Assembly (NCBI GenBank): GCA_023440825.1
Contig: JAEXRL010000018.1
Span: 186,001 to 250,000, forward strand
Direction of reading: 5' to 3'
Length of the DNA stretch: 64,000 nucleotides
From: Pseudomonadota bacterium
GTDB lineage: Bacteria; Pseudomonadota; Gammaproteobacteria; Burkholderiales; Burkholderiaceae_B
Shown: positions 7,002 to 15,956 of the stretch, one piece after another
Layout: every line of letters begins with the position of its first letter
Position numbering within the stretch: the first letter of the stretch is position 1
The notes under the pieces: generated by a model
Told to the model about the DNA's origin: nothing
Database searches by the model: none
What the model saw: the letters and a program-made list of their open reading frames with translations, nothing else
Program-made: the position numbers and the translations under genes

Positions 7002-8951
7002 ATGAAAACCAGATTGTTTTTGGGGCTTGCTGTCAGTTTTACGAGCCCGGCCCATGCCTTAGTAGCACCCATACACTTCATCTATCACGCCAAGGATCTG
7101 CCAGGTGGTGATACCGTTGAACTCTATGGTCAGCCTTTACACGTAAAAGCTCGTGTGAGTACGAACAAAACTTTTTCTGTATCGCGCACCAGCACCATTA
7201 CGGTAGATCAAGACGCTTACCTTGCCATAGGGGGCGGAATAATCAGCCGAACACGTCAGCCAACCCATATTTATAAACGTGGCGCAGGAGACTTAGTTTT
7301 AGCGTCGCCTTTTAGCTTGAATGGGCACATTATCTTGCAAGAAGGTGGGTTAAAACTGGCTCACCTACACGCCTTGGACAGTGGCATTGTCGGCGTCAAT
7401 GTCTATGCGGGTACGCGTTTAGAGTATGTTCATGGTTTAAACGTGAATGGCCAGTTGTACTTCAAAGGCGATACCCATACTCCGGTGCGTTGGCATGTTG
7501 ATTCAGGCCGTGCTACGCAACTGGGCGATGTACATGGTGAAGGAGTCATTCATCAAACAGGCGCAGGCGAACTGCATTGGCCCTTGGGCTTACGCAACAA
7601 TTTCGAAGGCGTTCTGGTGGTACAGGAGGGCATACTTAGCCTAGCTAGTGAAGTACCTGCCGACATCGTCGTCTTTGCCCAATTGCACGCACAAGATGCC
7701 CTTTTTTTTAGCTTGCACCTGCACCCTAACGCTGTGCTGCAGTTTAAGGGGCATGGGGGCAGTGGTCTGCGAGTGCGGCAAGCACTCGTATTAGAACCCG
7801 ATAGCCAGACTATGCTACGTATCTGGGCAGATGGTCGACACGACTTTTTGCAAGCGAACCGGGCCATCGTCAATGGACGTTTACAAATAGTGGCTCAGGA
7901 CGACGATTGGAACGGTGAACAGGTCTACACCATTATCAGGACTAAAGAGGCGCTACACGGCCATTTCCAGCACATGGAAATAAATCGGCACGACTTGCAG
8001 GCTCAATTACAGTATTCCGACAAGGAGCTGTTGCTGCGCGTAAAACGCGACAACATCACCGGTCTACGTCATCCCTACAATGCCATACTAAGCAGCCTGG
8101 CAGACGACAGTATGGAACTGGCACGCTTACAAAATGCCTACCGTCCAGGCCCTAATACCCCCGGGTGGTGGGGATGGACCCAACACAAGGGGCAGCATCA
8201 TATACGCTTAGCCAGTCAGCCAGCCTTAGAGCGTCATGCCGAATGGATGGTATTGGGCTATAACAGTCAAGACTCCTCCAATGCTGGCATATCGTGGGCA
8301 TTGGCAAGCAGTACTCAGCGCTGGCGTGGTATAGGTCTGCATGCTGGTCATGTTAGTAAAGCGCAAAACCTACAAATGGGTGTGTCTTGGGCCTCCCGCA
8401 TGACACGCTGGAGTACCCATGCAGGCTTTGTCGTTGGCGTACACCATCTACGCCACGAAGGTTCTCAGCGAGCCAGAGCACAAAAACTAATCAGTCAGCA
8501 CCTGCATGCACAAATCGACTACCAGCTATGGCACGATATGCAGCACAGTTTGGAGGCTTGGGCTCGTTGGGATAGCCTAAAACTTCCTCAGGCTGCCTTA
8601 AGCTTGCCATCTGGCACCACACTACGACCCCAAGGCCAGTGGCAACACCAGCCAGGCCTTGGGTTACGTTGGGAGTGGAATAAAAAAAGCTGGCCTAGGC
8701 CAGCGCGTATTCAATTCGACCTAGGTTGGCAGGCCAGCCCAGCTACCCAGCGTAGCCATATTCAAACCGCCCAAGGGCGCACCTTAAAGGATCAAAGCCC
8801 TTTTCATCGAGGCTCACGCTGGAATTGGGCTGTAGGCGTACAAAGTCAGCTTAATGGCCAAGACAGCCTGCGCTTAAGGTACCTAGGTCACTACAGCCGC
8901 CAAGCAGACCCCGACCACGGTATTGGCATACAGTATCAGGGCAGGTTTTAA
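7002..8951 (+). CDS. Autotransporter-like outer-membrane protein
   Basis: Predicted type V secreted or surface protein of 649 residues. The signal peptide is MKTRLFLGLAVSFTSPAHA. The passenger (~20-370) shows beta-helix-like repeats with PATR-type segments (GAGDLVLASPFSLNGHIILQ and GAGELHWPLGLRNNFEGVLV). The last ~260 residues alternate polar and hydrophobic positions and end in Phe (QYQGRF), as expected of an autotransporter beta-barrel recognised by Bam. The passenger is short and rich in His, Gln and Trp. No protease triad or adhesin motif is evident, so its role is unknown. GGAG lies 6 nt before the ATG, and a strong terminator upstream makes it a separate transcription unit. Confidence 0.8.
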   Translation: MKTRLFLGLAVSFTSPAHALVAPIHFIYHAKDLPGGDTVELYGQPLHVKARVSTNKTFSVSRTSTITVDQDAYLAIGGGIISRTRQPTHIYKRGAGDLVLASPFSLNGHIILQEGGLKLAHLHALDSGIVGVNVYAGTRLEYVHGLNVNGQLYFKGDTHTPVRWHVDSGRATQLGDVHGEGVIHQTGAGELHWPLGLRNNFEGVLVVQEGILSLASEVPADIVVFAQLHAQDALFFSLHLHPNAVLQFKGHGGSGLRVRQALVLEPDSQTMLRIWADGRHDFLQANRAIVNGRLQIVAQDDDWNGEQVYTIIRTKEALHGHFQHMEINRHDLQAQLQYSDKELLLRVKRDNITGLRHPYNAILSSLADDSMELARLQNAYRPGPNTPGWWGWTQHKGQHHIRLASQPALERHAEWMVLGYNSQDSSNAGISWALASSTQRWRGIGLHAGHVSKAQNLQMGVSWASRMTRWSTHAGFVVGVHHLRHEGSQRARAQKLISQHLHAQIDYQLWHDMQHSLEAWARWDSLKLPQAALSLPSGTTLRPQGQWQHQPGLGLRWEWNKKSWPRPARIQFDLGWQASPATQRSHIQTAQGRTLKDQSPFHRGSRWNWAVGVQSQLNGQDSLRLRYLGHYSRQADPDHGIGIQYQGRF

Positions 8952-8963
8952 GCGTACAGAGAC

Positions 8964-8986
8964 GGGCAGGCGTGGGGAGCCTGCCC
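8964..8986. terminator. Hairpin between convergent genes
   Basis: Perfect 8-bp G/C-rich stem GGGCAGGC / GCCTGCCC with a 7-nt loop, lying in the 38 nt between the autotransporter stop and the vanZ-like stop. It has no T run, but its position suggests a shared bidirectional terminator. Confidence 0.5.
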
Positions 8987-8989
8987 ATG

Positions 8990-9352
8990 TTACACGTCAG
9001 TACCGCGCACTATGCATAGCTTTTGTAAACCTATGGCGACCAGAATTCCAATGCCTATCCCTACGCAGTCCGCCACCACATCCCACACGCTAGCATAACG
9101 CCCAGGTATAAAGTATTGCACCACCTCAATCCCGATACCGTATAGCAATAACAAGCCACCCACTTTTCTCCAAGGCAACTCCCAGAACAAACACAGCCCA
9201 GCAGCCAAGCTGGCAAAAGCCAGCATATGTTTTAGCTTGTCATTGGCTTGATCCACCAAAACAATGTTACTTGGGCGTATCGCCAGATAAGTGATGGCGA
9301 TAAAGGCTAGTACGGTAGCAAGTTTGCCTAATTGAGCGGTTCTGGGTGACAT
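8990..9352 (-). CDS. VanZ-like membrane protein
   Basis: Small integral membrane protein of 120 residues with about four hydrophobic segments and the VanZ-family pattern (KLKHMLAFASLAAGL, then YGIGIEVVQYFIPGRYASVWDVVADCVG). The family is named after a teicoplanin-resistance protein, but stand-alone members are common in Gram-negative bacteria and their function is unknown. It is transcribed towards the autotransporter and lies just outside the polysaccharide locus, where such genes are often found. No clear ribosome binding site precedes the ATG. Confidence 0.82.
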   Translation of the reverse strand: MSPRTAQLGKLATVLAFIAITYLAIRPSNIVLVDQANDKLKHMLAFASLAAGLCLFWELPWRKVGGLLLLYGIGIEVVQYFIPGRYASVWDVVADCVGIGIGILVAIGLQKLCIVRGTDV

Positions 9353-9486
9353 AAGGGGGAGGCTTAAGTGAATTCGGAATGCTTACTAATAAGCGAGCGA
9401 CGCGAGCAGGAGGTATTGATTGCCTGTGCTACTGGCAAGTAAGTATGGCCGGCAATAATCCCTGACTGGATAAGCATGCTCCGTAT

Positions 9487-10713
9487 TTAATCTAAATCCT
9501 TGATCACATCCAGATAGGTTTGTGCAACGGCTTGAACATTCCTATGCTTAATAACCCATTCCCTCCCTCTCTGACCCATTCTTTCGCGCTCGGCAGGGGC
9601 TAAATCGGCGAATTGTTGAATCGCGTCAATGAGGGCCTCTTCGTCTTCAGCAGGCACATATACTCCGCACTCCGCCTCATTAATCATGCTTGGATAACCT
9701 GAAAATGAAGCAAGGATAGGCTTGCCTGAAAGCATATAGTCGATAACCTTATTTAGGGATTGACCATACTCCCAAAGAATAGATTTTGCTACAGAAAAAT
9801 AAACAATATCAGTCAACTCAAGAACAGATTGAACTTGATTTTTTTCTACCCTTGGCGCAAAGGTGATGTTGCTAAACTCTTTATTTTCTTCTTGGTATTT
9901 AGGCTTTAAATCTCCTTCACCAACAATTAAGAAGTGAATGTCTGTTCGGTGATGTAATGCTCGAGCACTAGCTAAAAAAATGTCCAACGAATTATTTATA
10001 CCGATTGACCCTGCATGGCAAATAATTATTTTACCCGATGGGATATATTGCTTAATATACTGATCAGATAAGGGGGAGGGTGGGAGAAGCAATTTTGGAT
10101 CAATGACTTGAGGAACGCAGGCGGCAGTAATTTCTTTATGAGTCACATCAAATATACGTGCGGATAAGTTGGGCATAGTGCCCACCACTTTATCTGCTTT
10201 TTTATAAGCTAATTTTTCAAGCCAAGCTAAAAATTTAACAAAAATATTATTTTTATTTAAGTTTCCAGAGCAGATTAAAACTAAGGGCCAAATGTCTCTA
10301 ACTTCAAATATTAGCTTGCAGTTGTATTTTTTACGCAGTACTAAACCATTTAAAATGGTAAATATAGACATGCTGGAAACAATCACAACGTCCGGTTTGA
10401 ATAAGGTTTTCTTAGGCATTCTAAATAGCTGGAGTTCAAAATCCAGCCAGCTTAGAATACGTCCAATAGAGGTTGATTTTTTATATTTTAGGGTTCGTAC
10501 CCAATGAACCTCTACACCTTCCACTTGTTCTTTGTAGTAGCGACCTTTGAAAATAGGGGCATTGGTTTGATGGCTAGAGTCAGAGGTAATTAATAAGGTG
10601 TTATGTCCTTTTTTTTTCAACTCACTTAATATTAAAAAACCACGAGCTTGATTTTTTGCTGCATAAGCGGGTGGGATATATTTAGAAATATACCAAATGT
10701 TTTTTTTATTCAT
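9487..10713 (-). CDS. Glycosyltransferase family 4 (WbuB-like)
   Basis: Cytoplasmic retaining glycosyltransferase of about 408 residues that would add a sugar to the lipid-linked repeat unit. The N-terminus (IWYISKYIPPAYAAKNQARG) and the C-terminal GT-B donor site (ICHAGSIGINNSLDIFLASA, then SLNKVIDYMLSGKPILASF) match the WbuB/WcaI group. The ATG at 10713 is preferred by family alignment; an ATG at 10731 would add six residues. It is the last gene of the long - strand glycan operon and is very A+T rich, suggesting recent exchange. Confidence 0.85.
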   Translation of the reverse strand: MNKKNIWYISKYIPPAYAAKNQARGFLILSELKKKGHNTLLITSDSSHQTNAPIFKGRYYKEQVEGVEVHWVRTLKYKKSTSIGRILSWLDFELQLFRMPKKTLFKPDVVIVSSMSIFTILNGLVLRKKYNCKLIFEVRDIWPLVLICSGNLNKNNIFVKFLAWLEKLAYKKADKVVGTMPNLSARIFDVTHKEITAACVPQVIDPKLLLPPSPLSDQYIKQYIPSGKIIICHAGSIGINNSLDIFLASARALHHRTDIHFLIVGEGDLKPKYQEENKEFSNITFAPRVEKNQVQSVLELTDIVYFSVAKSILWEYGQSLNKVIDYMLSGKPILASFSGYPSMINEAECGVYVPAEDEEALIDAIQQFADLAPAERERMGQRGREWVIKHRNVQAVAQTYLDVIKDLD

Positions 10714-10907
10714 TTTAATATAGGCCTTCATGTAAGTGAATTAGGCAGTTAGTATATATAATAAAAAGAATAGTTGTATTTTTAGGAGTTAAGTTGTCAT
10801 CGTGTGTTTTTTTTGTTGTGTAACTTAAGATGTTTTCGCCATCTTGATTTTTTCGGGGTGTCATTTTTAAACGTTATCGAAGATATCGGAATTGTAAATT
10901 TATCTTT

Positions 10908-12044
10908 TTATTGAGTGTTCTTGCTAAGAAAATTTCTTAGGGCTTTCATAGAGTGACTTTTTACTTTGGAATAGATGGACGTTTTATAGTCTGAGTGTTG
11001 GCGCCCTGGTTCGGCCATTATATGTAAGAACTCTTTTTCGCTAATTCCTAATTTATTTAAAACTAGGGTAACTGTCTTTTGCATATCTTCGTGATTGTAA
11101 AGTGGAAGTTGATACTGTTTTTGTGCTTCTTCCCGTGTCATTTGATCCGAAACAATCATGCTAGAAAGATGGGATGTGCGTTTATCGACGTTAAACTTAT
11201 GATAAAACCAATATTGTTGTATGAATTTTGTTAATGCATTTTCTAAATGCTTGCTACCATAGTATTCAAAGTCACAGTAATCACTTAGTTCTTTCATGGC
11301 TCGATCACGATTGTACTCAATGTAATTTAATGGTCGAGCAGATTCAATTTTAAAAATATAAGTATCAATGTCCCGTTTTAAACTTGATAGTAACGGGAGG
11401 TTGCTGATCGAACTTTTTCCAAATTTCTTGTTTATGTCTTTTAGATTTCTTAAGTCATATGCATCATGTGTATTTCCGGATTGTAAAATGCATTCTAATG
11501 CATAATTTCCTCCTGAAAGAAAGGTTTTTAATTTATTTTCTTTCATGAATTTATACAAACTAGAAAATAATACATTGTCTTGAGGGACAGCTAAGTTCGG
11601 TACACCTGCTTTCATGTATGCTTTTGTTAGTTCTTTATATTGGACAGGATCAGGTTTGATGATCTTTAAATCAAAATTAGGAAATTCAGCAATTTTAGCG
11701 ATATTTTTTTCAGAAATTTCAGTATTGAATCCATCGTCAATATGAACAGCTAAAATTCGTAAGCCCCAATGGACGGAGCCTAAGTAGGCCAAATATGATG
11801 AATCAAGTCCTCCCGAGATACCCATAACGCAATCATAACTATGATGTTTATTTTCTTTTTTAAGCCTAGTTAATAGATTGTTTAATTTTTCTCTCCCTTC
11901 TTCATTAGGAAAGTAGGTTTTGTTTTTGATTTGCAAAGCATTACTACAATAATTGCAGTGTCCACTTTCATCGAATGTAATAGTATCGTCAGACTTATTG
12001 TCCATGATGCATCGTGTACATTGTTGATAGTTAGGCGAGTTCAT
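10908..12044 (-). CDS. wbpG: N-acetyl-sugar amidotransferase (WbpG/WbuX family)
   Basis: PP-loop ATP pyrophosphatase expected to convert a sugar-uronate carboxyl group to an amide on a nucleotide sugar. It has 378 residues, with an N-terminal four-Cys zinc site (C9, C12, C30, C33; CTRC and CNYC) and the PP-loop SGGLDSS at 77-83. In Pseudomonas aeruginosa, WbpG works with HisH2 and HisF2, which supply ammonia; neither homologue is next to this gene or elsewhere in the window. The neighbouring uronate pathway provides a logical substrate. The gene is strongly A+T rich compared with wbpE-wbpB. The 176 nt between it and the next gene contains no gene. Confidence 0.85.
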   Translation of the reverse strand: MNSPNYQQCTRCIMDNKSDDTITFDESGHCNYCSNALQIKNKTYFPNEEGREKLNNLLTRLKKENKHHSYDCVMGISGGLDSSYLAYLGSVHWGLRILAVHIDDGFNTEISEKNIAKIAEFPNFDLKIIKPDPVQYKELTKAYMKAGVPNLAVPQDNVLFSSLYKFMKENKLKTFLSGGNYALECILQSGNTHDAYDLRNLKDINKKFGKSSISNLPLLSSLKRDIDTYIFKIESARPLNYIEYNRDRAMKELSDYCDFEYYGSKHLENALTKFIQQYWFYHKFNVDKRTSHLSSMIVSDQMTREEAQKQYQLPLYNHEDMQKTVTLVLNKLGISEKEFLHIMAEPGRQHSDYKTSIYSKVKSHSMKALRNFLSKNTQ

Positions 12045-12068
12045 GAAATTTCCTAATATTGCTAAGAA

Positions 12069-13325
12069 CTATAATTTTTTGATGACAACCAACAGATAAA
12101 TAGCATAGAAAAGGAGCCCAGATAACGCGTAGGCTTCTCCTAAAAAGTCGATATTATATAAAGAAATTAAATATATGCTTCCCACACGAATGCATAATCC
12201 AAACAGTTGCAATAAAAATGCTGTCTTTTGATTTTTTGTGATGTATAAAGAAGTCGATACCGGAGAGGTGATAAACTGTACAAAAAACCAAGGTGTCATC
12301 CAACTAATTAATATGCCTGCACGCTGCCATTGTGCACCCAGAAAATAGGGAACTAGGATGGGAGCTAAGCATGCTGCAAGCATCAGAGGGAGTATGGCCA
12401 CTTTTGCAAGGTTTTTGATGGTGGCTAGTGTGAAGTTCTTTAACTGCTTATGGTGGTATTTGTCTGCAGCTTCGGTTAAATAAACCTGTGAAACAGCATT
12501 GCCTAATAGGCCCATTGGTGCAGACAGTAGTTGCATGGCTATCATCAAGTAACCAGCCTCTGAGCCTATTGAAAAACTAGCTATTAATATAATAGGTAGT
12601 TGAATACTACTAGTGTTTGCTAGTACCTCTAGAGTGGTAAATTTAGGGAATTCTTGGTAACGACTAAATGCCAATCTAAGGGTTTTAGGCTTGATTTTTT
12701 TGAAATATTTCCAATCTGATTTAAACAGTGAGACACTTAATGTAATAAATCCTGATCCTTGGGAAATAATTTGACCTAAAATTAGGCCGATGGAAGTGCT
12801 TCCAAGTAAAAATCCTGAACCAAGTTTTACAGAGTTCCCCAATGCTGATTGTGTAATGCGAGTTTTTGATATCAAACTAAATTGCTTATTCCGTGTGCTC
12901 CAGTACTGAAGTGCATTGTATAAGCCGACTGTAAACAAACCAAATGGAATTAGCCACAATATATTTGATAGCTTATATGTGGTAAGTTGATTTATTACAC
13001 TTGGGAAAAAATATATTAATAAAGCTGAGATACCTGAAAAGCTAATTGTGCTAAAAATAGCTAACGTACATAATGCGGCGGCGATACGATTAGATTTTGG
13101 TAGGGGTATAGCATACTCAAAGCATAGCCCAGCTATTACGCAGAGTATTGTTAAAATTGAAACATATACAGCAAGAACAGAAAATACTTCTGGGCTATAT
13201 AAACGTGTAATGATAGGCAGCGATGCAATTGTGATTAATTGTCCAATGGCTGTTCCGCTTGCAAGTATACTTACCCGTCTCAAAAAAGGATTTTTATCTA
13301 GTGCTTGCTGAATATATGATTTCAT
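12069..13325 (-). CDS. wzx: O-unit flippase, Wzx
   Basis: Polytopic inner-membrane protein of 418 residues in the polysaccharide transporter (PST/MATE-like) family, with about 12 hydrophobic segments and a conserved N-terminal region (ASGTAIGQLITIASLPIITR). It should move undecaprenyl-linked repeat units to the periplasmic face, where Wzy joins them. It lies between the amidotransferase and wbpE, adjoining wbpE with no intervening base, so co-transcription is nearly certain. It is the only flippase in the window. Confidence 0.9.
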   Translation of the reverse strand: MKSYIQQALDKNPFLRRVSILASGTAIGQLITIASLPIITRLYSPEVFSVLAVYVSILTILCVIAGLCFEYAIPLPKSNRIAAALCTLAIFSTISFSGISALLIYFFPSVINQLTTYKLSNILWLIPFGLFTVGLYNALQYWSTRNKQFSLISKTRITQSALGNSVKLGSGFLLGSTSIGLILGQIISQGSGFITLSVSLFKSDWKYFKKIKPKTLRLAFSRYQEFPKFTTLEVLANTSSIQLPIILIASFSIGSEAGYLMIAMQLLSAPMGLLGNAVSQVYLTEAADKYHHKQLKNFTLATIKNLAKVAILPLMLAACLAPILVPYFLGAQWQRAGILISWMTPWFFVQFITSPVSTSLYITKNQKTAFLLQLFGLCIRVGSIYLISLYNIDFLGEAYALSGLLFYAIYLLVVIKKL

Positions 13326-14405
13326 TTATTTGGTAATGGTTAGGACCACTTTTTGCATATCACTGTCAGTTATGTATGGATGAAAAGGTAAACTAAGTAC
13401 CTTTTCTGATACTGTGTCTCCAACAGGTAAGTATGCGTTTTCATCTGCTACGGCTGGTTGCTTATTCAGCGGAATGGGATAATGGACAGCACTAGGGATT
13501 CCAGCTGCTTTTAGAGTTGTTTGAATCTGATCGCGGTTATCCACTTGAATAGTATATTGTGCCCAAACACACGTGTTATGTGGTTCGATATAAGGGGTGG
13601 TGTGTATCCCCGCATTATTAAAAAGAGCCGTATATTTTGTGGCGACTTGCTGACGCAACTCCAGTTCTTCTTCGAAAATGGCCAACTTTGGCAACAAGAT
13701 AGCGGCCTGCAAGGTATCCATGCGACTATTAATCCCTACCCGGATGTGGTGGTAGCGCCTGTCTTGACCGTGTCTAGCTATTTGGCGCATAACCAAAGCT
13801 AAATCGTCATCGTTAGTAAAAATAGCCCCACCATCACCATAGCAACCTAGTGGTTTACTAGGGAAAAAACTGGTACAAGAGACAGTACTTAAATTTCCTG
13901 ACTTTCTGCCATGATATGTAGCACCCAGACTTTGTGCCGCATCTTCAATCACTGGTATTTGGTATTTTTGGGCAATGGCGTTAATGGTATCAAAGTCGGC
14001 ACATTGTCCGTACAGGCTAACAGGAATAATGGCTTTAGTGCGTGGGGTAATGGCCGCTTCCAACTGTTGTGGATCGAGATTGTATGTTTTTGGGCAAATA
14101 TCAACGTAGACTGGTTTAGCACCCAACAAAGCGACGGTTTCGGCGGTAGCAATATATGTAAAGCCCGGTGTAATGACTTCGTCACCTGGCCCTATGCCAA
14201 ATACCATCAATGCAATTTGCAATGCATCTGTCCCGTTTGCCACGCTTATACAGTGCTTTGCACCTACAAATGCAGCTAGTTTTTCCTCTAACTCCATCAC
14301 TTCTGGACCTAGTATGTACTGGCCGTGCCCTAGTACACGCTGAATACTCGCGTCAATTTGATCTTTAATACGCGTTTGCTGAGCAGCTAGATCTATAAAT
14401 TGCAT
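13326..14405 (-). CDS. wbpE: UDP-3-oxo-sugar aminotransferase, WbpE/WlbC-like
   Basis: PLP enzyme of the DegT/DnrJ/EryC1/StrS family, 359 residues. WbpE-type enzymes transaminate UDP-2-acetamido-3-oxo-glucuronate to the 3-amino sugar using glutamate. The PLP Lys is K184 in SFFPSKPLGCYGDGG, and other family motifs are VANGTDALQIAL and PVIEDAAQSLGA. AGGA lies 6-9 nt before the ATG. It neighbours wbpD and wbpB, which act directly after and before it in the UDP-diacetamido-uronate pathway, and this fixes the assignment within a broad family. Confidence 0.92.
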   Translation of the reverse strand: MQFIDLAAQQTRIKDQIDASIQRVLGHGQYILGPEVMELEEKLAAFVGAKHCISVANGTDALQIALMVFGIGPGDEVITPGFTYIATAETVALLGAKPVYVDICPKTYNLDPQQLEAAITPRTKAIIPVSLYGQCADFDTINAIAQKYQIPVIEDAAQSLGATYHGRKSGNLSTVSCTSFFPSKPLGCYGDGGAIFTNDDDLALVMRQIARHGQDRRYHHIRVGINSRMDTLQAAILLPKLAIFEEELELRQQVATKYTALFNNAGIHTTPYIEPHNTCVWAQYTIQVDNRDQIQTTLKAAGIPSAVHYPIPLNKQPAVADENAYLPVGDTVSEKVLSLPFHPYITDSDMQKVVLTITK

Positions 14406-14417
14406 GTCGCTTCCTAG

Positions 14418-14993
14418 TTAAGTTTTTCTGACGGTATTGTTTTGCAGCACATATTCAGTCTGTGTATGTGAGCATCGAGCGCTAGCTGAGCCTTGTAGTG
14501 GTAAGTCAAGTTGCTCACCAAATTCACTCATCCAACCTATTTGTTTTGCGGGCACTCCTACCATAAGCGCATAAGCGGGCACATCCTTATTAACGACAGC
14601 GCCTGCACCGATGAAGGCAAACTCACCAATAGTTACTCCACAAACAATGGTGCAGTTAGCTCCCAGAGTAGCTCCTTTTTTAACTAAAGTATCGCGATAT
14701 TGGTCTTTACGTTCGATGAGTGAGCGAGGGTTATAAACATTAGTAAAAACCATGCTTGGGCCACAAAACACTCCTTCTTCTAGGTGCACATTATCGTAGA
14801 CTGATACATTATTTTGAATTTTACAGTGATCGCCAATACTGACCTTGTTGCCAACGAAGACATTTTGACCTAGCGATACGCCCTGGCCAATTACGGCACC
14901 TGCACAGACATGCACAAAATGCCAGATACGTGATCCTTCGCCTATACGCGCTCCATCGTCAACAATGGCGCTAGAATGTTGGTAGTAGTTCAT
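14418..14993 (-). CDS. wbpD: UDP-3-amino-sugar N-acetyltransferase, WbpD/WlbB-like
   Basis: Left-handed beta-helix acetyltransferase of 191 residues that acetylates the 3-amino group made by WbpE, using acetyl-CoA. Hexapeptide repeats run through most of the protein (IGEGSRIWHFVHVCAGAVIG, IGDHCKIQNNVSVYD, IGEFAFIGAGAVV), followed by the family motif ALMVGVPAKQIGW. The start overlaps the end of wbpB by four bases (ATGA, 14990-14993), indicating translational coupling. A C-terminal tail of ~30 residues after the helix is not conserved as far as I can judge. Confidence 0.93.
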   Translation of the reverse strand: MNYYQHSSAIVDDGARIGEGSRIWHFVHVCAGAVIGQGVSLGQNVFVGNKVSIGDHCKIQNNVSVYDNVHLEEGVFCGPSMVFTNVYNPRSLIERKDQYRDTLVKKGATLGANCTIVCGVTIGEFAFIGAGAVVNKDVPAYALMVGVPAKQIGWMSEFGEQLDLPLQGSASARCSHTQTEYVLQNNTVRKT

Positions 14994-15934
14994 TTTTTCA
15001 AGAAAGGGTGGTAGTCGCTCTTAAGCGGTGTTAGCTCTGCATCACGAATGTGTGCGACGGTTTCAATAGCAACGCGGTTTTCTTCTAGACCAAAGCCGCG
15101 GCCTGCTAGAATCTCTTCATAGCTACGAGTGTGTAAATCGGTAAAACCACCGGAAAACTCTATTTCTTCACCGTCTATGGTAATTGAGCGGAACGTTCGT
15201 TGTCCCTCGGCGCGTAATTTTTCTGGTACATCATTAACGTCTACAGATAAGAACCAGCGTACACGCGCCTTTTCGTACTCGAGGTAACCCGCTGCCTTCG
15301 TGTCCTCGAAGGCATGTACCACATTATTTTGCAACTTGCCAAATAAGAAGTGCAGCATATCAAAAAAGTGCACACCGATATTAGTGGCGATACCGCCTGA
15401 CTTTTTCGTATCCCCCTTCCAGGATTGTAAGTACCAATTGCCACGAGAGGTAATATAAGACAGGTCTACTTCGTACTTGCCGTCTTTACCCTCGGATTCT
15501 ATTTTATTTTTAAGTGCAACAATCGATGGGTGTACTCGTAACTGAAGAATAGTATTTACTTTTCGTCCTGTATCTTGTTCGATTTCTTGTAAACCATCTA
15601 TATTCCAAGGGTTTAGTACTAGGGGCTTTTCACAAATAGCATCCGCGTCAGATCTTAGTGCGAAACGCATATGCGAATCGTGCAAATAGTTGGGGGAGCA
15701 AATAGTAATCAAATCAACTTTGTTTTTTGCATTCCCACGACGTAGCTTGTCAATATGGCGGTCGAAGCGTTCGAACTCCGTGAAGAATGCGGCCTCGGGG
15801 AAGTGGCTATCTATAACGCCGACCGAGTCATTCGGATCTAAAGCGGCTACCAGTTTATTACCGGTATCGTTGATGGCTTTCATATGGCGCGGTGCGATGT
15901 AACCCGCGGCTCCAATCATTGCAAATTTTTTCAT
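14990..15934 (-). CDS. wbpB: UDP-GlcNAc-uronate 3-dehydrogenase, WbpB/WlbA-like
   Basis: NAD-dependent Gfo/Idh/MocA oxidoreductase of 314 residues that oxidises C3 of UDP-N-acetylglucosaminuronate. The N-terminal Rossmann motif is FAMIGAAGYIAPRHMKAI, the family CEKPL motif appears as DAICEKPLVLNP, and the catalytic region around GGIATNIGVHFFDMLHFLFG carries the conserved Asn and His. The length and the glycine-alanine fingerprint fit WlbA of Bordetella. The gene stands 22 nt downstream of the tviB-like dehydrogenase, whose product it uses, and overlaps wbpD by four bases. Confidence 0.93.
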   Translation of the reverse strand: MKKFAMIGAAGYIAPRHMKAINDTGNKLVAALDPNDSVGVIDSHFPEAAFFTEFERFDRHIDKLRRGNAKNKVDLITICSPNYLHDSHMRFALRSDADAICEKPLVLNPWNIDGLQEIEQDTGRKVNTILQLRVHPSIVALKNKIESEGKDGKYEVDLSYITSRGNWYLQSWKGDTKKSGGIATNIGVHFFDMLHFLFGKLQNNVVHAFEDTKAAGYLEYEKARVRWFLSVDVNDVPEKLRAEGQRTFRSITIDGEEIEFSGGFTDLHTRSYEEILAGRGFGLEENRVAIETVAHIRDAELTPLKSDYHPFLKK

Positions 15935-15956
15935 AATATATCAGTACAAAGGTCAG

